This document shows positions 33,611-45,500 of a DNA stretch of 64,000 nucleotides, in pieces. The stretch's first letter is position 1. Each line of letters opens with the position of its first letter. A program made the translations under genes and the position numbers. This DNA comes from Hofstenia miamia (taxonomy: Eukaryota; Xenacoelomorpha; Acoela), in contig SCFE01000081.1 in the NCBI GenBank assembly GCA_004352715.1, positions 1,423,638 through 1,487,637 of the forward strand. Reading direction: 5' to 3'. The notes under the pieces are model-generated. The model was not told the origin of the DNA and made no database searches. It saw only the letters and a list, made by a program, of their open reading frames with translations.

Positions 33611-36600
33611 ATGAGCTTTTCCTTAAACTTGGTTCTCATTTGTGCTGTATTGTTAACATTTGCAAATTCTTCCAAATTGTAAGTTTCTTACATTAAATTT
33701 ACATGATTGAATTTTACCAAATCAATTTAATGCTATGTTATGTTTGTAATATCGACATTAAATTAGAATCTCGATGTATTTATTTTTTATGAACAATATT
33801 TGCTCAGACCAATGAATACTGGATTAGTTATTATAAAGCATATACCTATATGCATGCATGCAAATGCTTCCATGTATTTTTGGAAATTTTAGAGAAAGAT
33901 AATCACTGTATGTCAGTTTCAGTGGCCATTACCGAAACATTCTTAATTGTATCACCTAATTAAAATGGCAGTGTATAAACAAATAGTCAATTTGCACACA
34001 CTTTAGACACCGGAAATTTGGAGATAGATATTTAAAAAATTAAGTAGAAACAGCCTATGACAAATACAAACCATATCGCTAACCCCAGCCCCAATCCAAA
34101 TTCTAACTCTAGTCCTACTTTTGAACTATTTTGCTATTATGCAATATAGTGTGTGAAGTTGTTGCAAGCCGATCATTACTAATGTCCACAGTTAGGATGA
34201 TGCCAAAACTGCATTATATACTTATATCACTTAACCTAATCATTGGCTTGAACAGTAGCAAGAGAAATTTGAGAATAAAACATTCGTTTTATTTACAAAT
34301 CAATTGCCTTCTGGAACACACTGTTGATCAATTAAGAAATATTGTATATAATTGCATGAGGCAATTTTTACAATAAAAGAAAATTAGAATAAATAAGTTA
34401 TAAATTTCAATTGAATAAACTTAGGCCTACAGAATATAAGTTTTAACTAATATGATAGAAAATCTAATGCAGTAGTTATTCTTGCATTGTTATTGTAAAG
34501 GTTAATCACCCTTTTAATGCTGTGTAATTATTATTGTAAATTTTAAGGTAATTTCTGAATAAGGTTTCTTCTTCTCTTTGTTCTAATGCAAAAAGCTAAA
34601 ACATATCTTCATTTCCTTATTTCCACATATCTAAAATTCCCCTTGATCAGGAAAAAATTTTTTTTTCATTAATACTTTTCAATTCGGCAAAACAGAGACC
34701 AATATTATAGTCTGGGCTGTTCCATTTTAGCCAATGCCTATTCGCAGGTGAGTATGCCTACATTCTGACTTTCTGAAGGGGGAGGTCTCTATTGTGATCA
34801 ATTTGAGTGAACAAAATATTGAAAAAAATACATTTAATCACCTCGGTTTTTCAAATCTCTCAAAATTTTTCACAATTTCTTTGAGTTAATCAAAATCAAT
34901 CTTCAAAAACGGACGGGGACATTTTACCATTCCCTTTCCCCTTGCGTACATCACTACCAATGCAGCTATTACTAAAGCTAAGCATTGAGGACAATGGCAT
35001 CTTGTGATGCAGTTGGATTGCGACATTTGCTAGCACAGACTATCAATTCCGCAGTAATTTTAACTTCTTTTAAGAAACATTTCTGTGAGATTTATTAAAG
35101 TAGGCTATCGCACCACAATATAGTAAGCTGCTTATGTATTAATTTAATAATAATTGAATTTGAAGCATTTACTACTCTAGTTTTTCATAATAAAATTCAC
35201 GATAGATTGTTTCAAACAACAGCAACCTCAAAATTATATGGTAATTCAAGGTTGCTGATCTAATTTCAAAAATTTATATCCAATTATTATCTACAATTTG
35301 ACTCTAGTTAATTGTTATAATATTTCATCATTTTCAATTATATTCTGCAAATATACATGGTACGAAAATTTAACCAATTGCGTTTTATTATTCTGAATTA
35401 AGAGGAGAGGCGATTGACCTTTGGACATAAATCCATATTTGCATATGTAACTTAACTAACAATTCATTGATATTTATATGCAAAATTTTTGGAAAGTAAA
35501 TTATATTTCATCGTGTGATTCAACTGTTGTAAGAAATTTGTATTAACCAAAAATTGATACTCAAAAATGTCTGATACATTCGAATTGACCAAATATTGTA
35601 TTTTTACAGGTTGCACCTTAAGAATATTGCATTTATTAGTTATATATCAAGTTTCTCCATAAATTTCCCAAATGGGCTAACAATGCCACTGTAATTAGTA
35701 CCTATAACAAACCGAATTATAGACATATGCACTTTGCTTAAGATTTAATGTATCCATATGTATAAATTAGAATTCACAAATCAGAGGTATCATCTATGCT
35801 TGATGATCTCTTACAAGGATATGATTCCAGATTACGACCAGCGATTGATTCGGGAAGAGTAAATGTAAATATCACCATACTCATTGACAATATCGGACCC
35901 ATTAGTGAAACAGATATGGTGAGTTCACTGATAATATAAATTTCTTAAAGCAATCGATTTAGAATTTTCGATTGGATTTCGCAATGCGACAAATGTGGCA
36001 CGATGAAAGATTACAGTTCAATTCAACAACAAAGCATCTCACCAAACCACTAAGTTTAAATAATGCAGTAGGTCTCAAGTAATATATGCTTCAATGTAAT
36101 TTGAACATAAAAGCTTAAAAAAAACGGAGGAAAGCATTAAGATGGTTTTAAATACTGAAACTGTGAAATCTGCTAAACAGTTCTATTTTCATTAGAAATA
36201 ATGAGTGACACATTACAGATTTAAACCTAAAAATATGTGCCTTCTTGTAATTGCTAGGGATTGCAATGAAAAAGCTGTGTTTGCACGGAACACGAATGAA
36301 ATTTCTCAAGTCTCGGTGAAAATCTTAAGAGTGCATTATATTTTATGTCTATTCTATATAAATAAACATATGCCTATAATAAACATGTTTATTAAGAAAA
36401 GTGTCATAATTCTAGGTAATTCAAAAGCTTTGGGTACCAGATATATTTTTTCCCGAATCCCTCTCTTCTCAAATGCACAATGTAATGGCTCCAAATACAC
36501 TTCTTAGATTGTTTCCCAATGGCGATATTCTTTACAGCTCTAGGTTTGTTTTCAATATATTTAAGTAAAAAATATTCATAGATTACAAAATTACTTTGAA

Positions 36601-39600
36601 TGATTACATGCATTTAGAGTTACCATAGTTTCTAAGTGCGCCATGGATCTCTCATTTTTTCCTCTTGATATACAAAAATGTGGACTTCTTATTGAATCAT
36701 GTAAGGACTTACTAACTAAAAGTTTTGAAAAAAAATTTTGGAAGTAGTTTCCTAAATAATGGGTGACGTTGTCCAGATAAAGTAAACTATATAAATACAA
36801 ATTGTAATGTCCATCATAATTCATGATACTATGGTCAGTATCTTCATTCGCAGAGAAAGACTGACTGATTTTTTTTGAAAAATCTATTTCAATAAATTTT
36901 GCCAAAATATTTACAAAATTTGCTAATCACTAATATAATGAAATTTGATATCAAATTAAGGCGAAATAAAAATATGAAAAAACCATTGTACTCCCTTTCA
37001 CTAAGTTCTTGAAAATGTGTAATATCAATGCAAAAGAGCATTTTAATATGATAAGTCAAATAGATATAACGATCAATTATAACATTGAGTAAACTTCCTG
37101 TACAGAATTTGTTTTTGTCTGATTTCAAAAAGGATAGATATAATATATTATTGCAGTCTTACATTTGAAAAGATGCTTAATTTTAGTTGACCATTCTCAT
37201 ATCCAAGCCAACTAAAAATAACTCGTATTCAATGTTTTTCTTAAGTTTTATTAAGTTGTTATCCAGGATAGCGGCCCCAAATTTATAGCACGAAATTCAA
37301 ACTTTAATGTCTTTTATTTGAAATATAATAGCGTATACATAATTTTAGAAAGTACTGTACGTATTTCTTGCATTAATTTTTCCTTTACATTGAGATACTT
37401 AAAAAGTTTATCCATTTTTTCAAATAGAAAACGGGATAATTTCACCACCATTTTAAGGGAAAACAAAGACTAATACTACACATTGAGTCAAAAAAAATTT
37501 ATGAAATATTTCAAAAAATACACAAAAGGCGATGCTAATGCTGATCAACCAAAACAAATCAAGCAAATGAAACCTGGAAATTGTACCATCTACAGTCATT
37601 AAAATAAGTTATCAAGCATTGCGTCCTCCTATCACCTTTTCTTTTCCAGTATTGCTGTTTTGGTAGGGGAACTAAGCATATCTGATGAAGCCTATCATCT
37701 CGAAAATACCTATATATCTATTTTAATTCAACTTATTTTAAAGTGAACGAACCATTTGAAGAAAACTTGAAAGAGCTTGAGATCTAGCTTTAATGATTTC
37801 TCAATCAACTTCAGATCAGAGATATTGCATAAATTATGCAGTCGTTATCCAATAACAAAACAAAACTAAAATTTAATACTATCATCATCAAGTTGGACAT
37901 TCACAATGTGGGCTAAGTCTGCAATACCTGAACAAGAAGAAAAGCTTCAACACATTGGCATTAATGAGAATGAGTAAACTGCTTGACATGTATATCTACA
38001 GATATCTGTGTCGCAAACGAGTTTGTTGACTTGAAGCTTCTCGAAGTACCACTTTCGTAGAGTTCTGAAAACGATTTTTGATTAATAAAATAATTTGTTA
38101 TCATTATTACAGAAATGTACTATAAAAGTTTTAAAATGCATTAAGTATTTTTAACAGAATTCTTTGGTTTATCGTCCTTTGGAGTGCAGTTTAGATAAAG
38201 TTGTTGAAATACCCCGATTAATTTGGTTATACATGATATAATTTTGGAATACATGTTATGCATATTTATTTATTTATTAAAAATGTTATTATATTCATTC
38301 TATTTTAAGTAAAAAAACGAATAGTTTTTTGCCTGCAATTTAATTTTCATAATGAATAGGTTTAAAAATAGGCCTGCTTTAGCCAAACTAGTAGGCCAAA
38401 TTTCAAAATTTTTTAAGACCTGTTAGCAGCTAAAATAGTGGGTCCTCCTTTGCCACGATACAATGTGGCCCTTAATTTTCTGCTCAGTGCATGTTGATGC
38501 TGAGAATTTGTTAGGTTTCCAGATTTGTTATCTATAAAATGAAATAACTCTAAGTTGCTTTAATTTTCAATATCCCAAAATCACGTATATGTATAGAACG
38601 CTTGTAATGAATTTCGAAATTTACGCAACTATGCGCAACAATAACAGCACTCAAAATATATAATGCATGCAGAAATATTTATCACATATTAAAACATAGA
38701 AGTTTTAGATGGCTATACAACAGATGAGATCTGTTTGAAGTGGCATGATATTGAACCCGTTGCTCTTACTAACCGATTAGAAATCGCGCAATTTGAGTTG
38801 ATTAACTTCACGCTAAAGTCATTTTCTCTACACTTTTCTACAGGCATGCTATTTACTACAAGTACTTTCATGCACTTGACTTCAACTTCAAGCATTTTTA
38901 TATTTGAATTTATAATTGAATTGAAATTTATAAAACTTTGTTAAGAGCATGCTTTCTGTCCCAGCTAAATAATATTTAGAAGTGTTTAGGAAACTTTTCG
39001 GACTTGGAAATAGTATTTCTATTTAAACGTGGTTTAACGTACTTCATTCTTCAACAATACTTGCCTTCAACTTTGATTGTAATGTTGTCTTGGATATCAT
39101 TTTGGGTGAACAGAGATTGCGTTCCAGCCCGGGCTGCACTTTCCATCACGACAGTTCTTACAATGATTACGCTGATGGGTATGAAAAAATTTTCTCCAAA
39201 CAAGCTTTATGCAATTCTTAAATATTGTGCTCTAGCTATTTTTATAACATAAGAAACTATGTCAGCAAAATTGAAATATCATTGTGGAAGCCTTTAGTAT
39301 GTATTAATTGTTTTCCTAAATACAGAGTATAAAATTTAATAACATACAAACTATTTAGGCACTACCAATTCGAATCTACCAAAAGTTTCTGATGTTAAGG
39401 CCTTAGATGTACATTTTGCAATTTGTCTTCTTTATGTTTTTGGTGCTTTGATTGAGTTTGCAGTTGTCTGTTACTTCAATAAACCTCGATATAGTCGTAG
39501 AACAAGCGAGATGCAAAATCTTCAAACTCAATTGTATCTATTAATGGTAATCATATAAATGAATCTGATTAATAGAGCATACATGAAGACATAGTAAAGG

Positions 39601-40010
39601 CTGAATATATGACAGTATATATAACCATTTCAAAAAATACCCTGCGATCCAGCATACAATTTCAAAAGTGAGCAATGCTTTGATCATAAAACTCGACATT
39701 ATAAATCAGGGTAGTTAAAAGTACCTCTGGTATTGCTGGACAGCGGTTCAAAATTATAGCATGAGAATTTTTAAGATTATGCATTTATAATTTTTGAGCT
39801 TTTAGTAAACTATATACTAGACAAATCAAATTCCTTCTGTCATCAACATTTGAATATCAAACATTATGTAGAAAACGGTTTGGTCATATGCTGGTATTAT
39901 GTAACATCTGCATTAGGAATAATTCTCTTTTTGGCATTTAATATGTTCTTGGACTAATTCTCACTTTTCAGACCTTAGATTCTCCTCCGCATTAGCTACT
40001 AGGACTTCCT

Positions 40011-40048
<38 letters not shown>

Positions 40049-40147
40049 TGCAGTGTAAGATAACTTAATTGAACCNNNNNNNNNNNNNNNNNNNNNNNNN
40101 NNNNNNNNNNNNNNNNNNNNNNNNNNNNNNNNNNNNNNNNNNNNNNN

Positions 40148-40180
<33 letters not shown>

Positions 40181-40442
40181 GTGTAAGATAACTTAATTGA
40201 ACCATTGAACTATTTTGTAGGAATTTCTTGTGAAAAACAAAGAAGCTCCAAAGAATGGCAATTGCAAGTGGAGTGCGCTGGAAGGTGAAGATGACACTGA
40301 ATACGCTCCAATCAAAGTGGAAGTGAGTAAAATTGATTTTTACTCGAGAATCGCATTCCCAGGATCCTACATCATCTTGGCGTTGTTTTATTGGATTGGA
40401 TATACAAATTCACTACACAACCAATTTACTGATCTCTACTAA
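33611..40442 (+). CDS. Cys-loop ligand-gated anion channel subunit, ten exons, complete
   Basis: Exons 33611-33678, 34731-34747, 35785-35918, 35963-36067, 36416-36543, 36618-36700, 38709-38861, 39014-39178, 39359-39546 and 40221-40442 join in phase to give 420 aa. In order: signal peptide (about 1-18); LLQGYDSRLRP and NIGPISETDM; MWHDERLQF; KLWVPDIFF (112-120); NTLLRLFPNGDILYSS; the Cys-loop, C158 to C172 with exactly 13 residues between (MDLSFFPLD inside); ESYGYTTDEI; M1 after KRGLTYFILQQYLP; VPAR-AALSITTVLTM at the M1-M2 boundary and M2 (about 267-285); M3 after NLPKVSDVKALDV; a short M3-M4 loop of about 65 residues; M4 after SRIAFPG. The P-A-R motif at M2 -2' to 0' is that of chloride channels (GABA-A, glycine, GluCl, HisCl type). 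Only one extracellular disulfide is evident, which argues against classical GlyR/GluCl. The ligand cannot be told from sequence. Confidence 0.93.
34731..34747 (+). other. 17-nt micro-exon of the Cys-loop receptor
   Basis: Without it the signal-peptide exon (ending with two spare bases) cannot join the next exon (which needs one spare base). CCATTTTAG precedes and GTGAGT follows a 17-base exon that restores the phase and codes FQCLFAE across both junctions. A strong donor and exact phase repair support it. The position, just after the signal peptide, is the least conserved part of the family. Confidence 0.65.
40016..40202. repeat. (AT)n microsatellite with gap and duplicated flank
   Basis: Intron 9 of the receptor. 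TGCAGTGTAAGATAACTTAA and the bases after it occur both before (40050-40075) and after (40178-40203) the N run 40076-40147, each next to (AT)n. This is most simply the same locus assembled twice across the gap. Confidence 0.8.
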
Positions 40443-41744
40443 ACTCATAATTTCACTATTGTAACAGTACAGTTATCAAATACATATGTATGCATGGAAT
40501 TTATCAGATCGCAATATCAAAGAGGATTTAAGTTAAATTTATTAGTAAAAAAAATTTTAATGCCATATTTTGTAATTTACTAAATTGCGTGATTTTCAAG
40601 TATTAATAATTTACGTAAGAACCGAAGTTTGGACCATTTTAATTAGAAAGAAATCAATACGATTTAATATTTAATGATCAAATATACTAATCTTGCTCAC
40701 ACATTGTATGCACGCAAAAACTAGTGTTTTGCCGTGTAGCCCGAAGACCGCGATTTGGAGTCGGGTGTGAAGCCAACGTACATGTTGTCTTGTGAAACGG
40801 TTTGGGCGAGACCGGGCACACAATATTTTGCCAGAAACTTATCTGAATATTAGTGTTTTGTACATGTTTTTATCGAAGTTTCTTTTAGATGTATTTGCGT
40901 TTGATTACAAATATAAGATACCTTGCGAATTTTAGTCTAATCTATTTTTTGAAAGTCCAGTCGGGTTTTTAAGGTTTTTGTTGGAAATCAGACATAATTT
41001 AGGTCACTCTTCTATATTTAAGCGACGCGCAGATTTCAGACACAATGGAGAATGGGCAGAGAAGATAACGGTGGGCACGGGGACACAATATTTTTTGCTA
41101 CCCACTAAACACCTGCAAAAACCCAAAAATACGAAAGCTACATTCGTTTTCATCGTTAAAATAATTACAGTTTTCGATTTTTAAGCATTTGAATATTAAT
41201 ACGAACCGATTTTTATCGAAATTTCATTGAAACAAAACAGCTCTAAATTGTTAAAATGTTCAGTGGTAATTCTAGATCCTAATAAGGTTTTAGCACGTTT
41301 TGTATGTGAAAAATAGAATTTCAAACCAATAAAAAGTCTTTAAATGTATGCACAAATTGTGCATATTTGTAAAAAATGATGCCGATGCATGCACACAGAA
41401 CAATCCCAGTTCCTTTTCACTTTTTCTCCTTTTTAATAAAATATCTAAGGACTTCAAACTCTGATGGGTTCATCTTGAAGTCATACAGGCTCGAAGCATT
41501 CTCTACTAAGATGAAATTCAAGAAGCAAACTTGGTTTTTTCATTATCGAATTAGTATTTTCAAGTGTTCAGCATAGGTCGTATTATTTTGAGGAGTAGAA
41601 ACAATAAGCATTGAAGCCAAAAACTTGATTAGATGCTCGTATAATATAATAACTAAAAGCATTCTATTTTACATATGCAGTTAAATAATACACATGTCTG
41701 CACTACATATATGCATTTTGTAGGGTCAAGACGAAGAAATATAT

Positions 41745-41789
<45 letters not shown>

Positions 41790-42589
41790 ACTCTTGCTTT
41801 TTACCCTCTATGGAAATAGTATGGCATATGTAGATACATTGACTGAATTTGTGCAGTTGTAACAATTGGAAACTCTACTGCTGTTTATGAGACAACCTGC
41901 TTACCCCTGCAAATCACCAACAAGGTGGTCTGCATTTAAAACACTTCTTTTGTCATGTTGAGCACTACTACAGCATTAACTTTCCATTTCCTTGGTAACA
42001 CCCATTTCTACACAAATTTAGCAGTCATTTAATCATTCTGACCCTGGACATATCTGAGCCTTTACATTATAGAAGTTGATGCTAGGATTTTGTTTGTTTA
42101 CTATGCAAATACGTAAACAACGGACAAAATGCACAAGTAAGGTACTAATTTAATGTATTAAATTTATAGTTGATTATTACGTTACATTTGTAAAAAACTG
42201 AGTTTTTTACCTTTTTATGTTCGACTCAAAGACATTATTAAATAGTACTAAGATACTTTATTGGTATTAAATCAATAAATATTTATGTATACATACCTCC
42301 CGGAATCAATGATTTGGAATCATACTTTATGGAAGAATCAAATGTTACATATACAATATTCATGTCACACTTAAAACAAATAATGTACAACATTTATTCA
42401 TTTATAAATATATGAAAACCTAAAGATCCGCTTTCAGACAAGTTACCCAGGTCTTAAAATAAACGCACAAAATACGAACTTGTATGAACCACTGCAATAA
42501 CCTAAAATAAATATTTTCAGTTCCTTAGCATCATTTTTGAATAAAGACATATGTGTAAGAAAATACATTTTATTTAGACTTTTGTTCAG
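40443..42589. other. Spacer between receptor and RhoGEF genes
   Basis: Two GC-richer patches stand out. About 40732-40840 contains GGGCACACAATATTTTGCC, and about 41020-41115 contains GGACACAATATTTTTTGC. They share a G-rich lead and the ACACAATATTTT core, so are probably related repeat units. (AT)n lies at 41740-41786. I found no gene. Confidence 0.4.
41740..41786. repeat. (AT)n microsatellite
   Basis: Dinucleotide tract with one interruption (ATAATA). Confidence 0.9.
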
Positions 42590-45500
42590 ATGAGTTTCTT
42601 CAGTGAATTGGAAGTTAATGGGGAAAAACAGCTCACCCCAAATGAGCAAAATGTAAATTACAAATATAGGAAAAGAACTATTACTTATATTACTTTACCC
42701 TCGTACACGTTAAAGCCGGTGGAAATTGAAACCGACGTTAAGGAAGAAGAAGAGAAAACTCCTCTCCACGATGAGGAACTTAAGCAAAACACTGCAGAAG
42801 AACGAGAAGGATTTTTTGCTTCACTTATTCGCAGACTCAGACTAAAGGTATTAGTCTCAAAAATCTAGGTTTATACTCACAATATGTGCATCTATAGTTT
42901 TAACTATCAGCGGCAACCGTAGACTACTGTCATTACGTTCTAAGACCTTCTAGATATTTTTAAATGCATATGGTTTGTAGTACAACGCAATCCTCACTAA
43001 GCTTTCCATTTTGAATTTTATCAACTTTGTTGATAGAAAATATTGAGAAAAGATGAATCTGGAGCTATAATAAATATAATAATCTTCACTTAGCATAATC
43101 TACCCGATAATTATTACTTGCACCTATCCGCATATATATATATATATATTGCGTTTTGTAACCTTCAAATTGAATTCTTGCATTACAAAACACCAATTTT
43201 TTCAATTTTTAAGGTTACAAAACACCAAATTGCATTCACGGCATATTAAAAAACTTTTTTAAAAAAAAATATTGCATCTTTAAACTGAGATATTATCATG
43301 CAATTTTTTTTCTAAAATTTTAAAAAATTCAATTTATCACATATATTGGTGTTTTGAACTTTTTCATGTATATTGGGGTTTGTAACGGGAAATACTATGG
43401 CAAGGGAAAATATTTAAAATGTGACAAAATAACTATATATATATATATATATATATAATATTATAATAATATATATACATACATACATGTATATTCATGT
43501 TAGAATACAAGATGCATTGGCTTCATACATTTTATTCATGAAATTTGAAAATTCTAACAAATGTAAAAGAAAATTTTTATGTATATGTGAAATAAATATA
43601 ATATTTTTGAAATGTTATCACATATTTGCAAAATCAGAGTTGCAATCGTGTTATAAAATGCTACCCGGTAAAACTGTAATATAAAGTACCCGGTGACTTG
43701 ATTTGCCTCGTCTTCTTAGAATTTAGCAAGGATTTGCTAACAGCATACTTACATTGGCATTGAAATTAAACAGCACATCACGCTGGTTTTCACTGAGAGT
43801 AGAATATTTTGTTATATTTTAAATTATTTTAAGAACAAGGTTCTGACATCTCATAATTTAGAATTTGAAATACGAATTCTCAATTCTACTTCTAGCAAAA
43901 TTTGACTTGGATATAAACCAAATTTCGAAGACTTAATATTACCCTAATATTAAACAATTTTTTAAAAATATTTTAAATCCTATCCGAATCTATGTTCGAT
44001 CCTGATGCAGTGCAAGAGCACATCTAGAAGTTTCTTTTTGTATTAGAAATTATTTATTATATTTTGGATTCAAACTTGCAGATCCATAGCTTGAATAATA
44101 TTCGGATACAAATTCGAAACAAAAAAAGTGATTCGCAGTGAATCTAGTACAGAAACAAACCAAAATCAAAATAAACAACTTCTGAAACTATTTAACGCAC
44201 ACATGGCATTTGTGAATTCAATGTTTACGTAATGATGCACCTTTGTGTGTAGTTCTTGCTATTGTTAATTCATTAAATGCAGACTCGGAAGCTTTAAACG
44301 ACACATTGATCCTGTAATTTGACCCGTCAATCAATAAATCCAACAAAACTCTCGCCAAAATTATTCACAAATTTATATTTTTAACATATACGTGTACAAA
44401 AATTGTGCATGTCTGCAATTTGGCTTTATATTTGATAAAATATTTCAGGCATAAAATATAATTGAAAATCATGTTGAGGCATTACTTGTTTTAGTCTTGG
44501 ACGGAGAAATCCCCTGCAGTTACGATTTGTAATGAACCCATATCCAATGAAGAAAAAGATGATAAATCAATAGATCTTGATGAATTCAAAAAGCGATTAT
44601 CAATTAAGTTCACGCATATGCCAAGTGCTGTTAGAGAACAACTTGATCGGTATGATGAGAACCTTGCTAGCAAGTCATCTCAAGAATTCGAATGTTCTCA
44701 TGACAAAGAAGTAAGTTGATTTTGCATTTACATAACTTGAATGCTTTTTCAGCCAATTCCTGAATTTCTGAGCTTTACTTAATATACTATTTCCATGGGC
44801 TACTCAGCTAGAGTAGGTCATCACTATGTCCAACTTAAAGGTATTCGTGAATGTGTTTAATGAACATGTTAATGAAATATCGCATATGCTAATTAATCAC
44901 TACTTAAAATGAAGGCAGTTAACTTTTGAACTGATAGACAATACACCTGCATTTCAAACATGACCAGACCTGACCTGTTTCATAATCAAACCTGACCTAG
45001 TTGTTGAATCCCTATGTTCATAGAGAATAAATGATAAAAAAGCAACACTTCCTGCATTACATTCCACTTTTCTTTTAGACTGTATCTAAGCGGCTTCTAC
45101 TAATAACACAATTTGGAAGAACAGAAAATTATCATAATTCTGTAGTTCTTTTTTTAGACATTATAAGTCATTCAACCATAGAAACATGCTTATGTTAGTT
45201 AAGATGCATTTGAAAAATATCAGCTATTACACTAGTACAATTAAGAGGGATGTGCACATAAACTTGCATTGGGTAAACATATTGACCTTATAATTCGCTG
45301 AAATCTAATCATAAGTCAACATACATGTTGAATTTACTAAATTTTCTTCACTTAATAAGACCAAAATTATATCAAATTGATCAAACAACATGGATACCTT
45401 GTAAAACATCTGTAAAATGCAGAAAGAATATGTTGTTATATTAATCAATTTTATGGAAGCTATATTGGGGGATATGTTTTTAAACTCTCAAGCACAAATT

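Noticed and set aside
36205-36905. Several 70-100 codon frames overlapping receptor exons 5 and 6
   Set aside because: Shadows of, or read-through from, the true exons, which are fixed by Cys-loop family motifs and splice phases.
38713-38895. 60-codon minus-strand frame opposite receptor exon 7
   Set aside because: Antisense of a well-supported exon.
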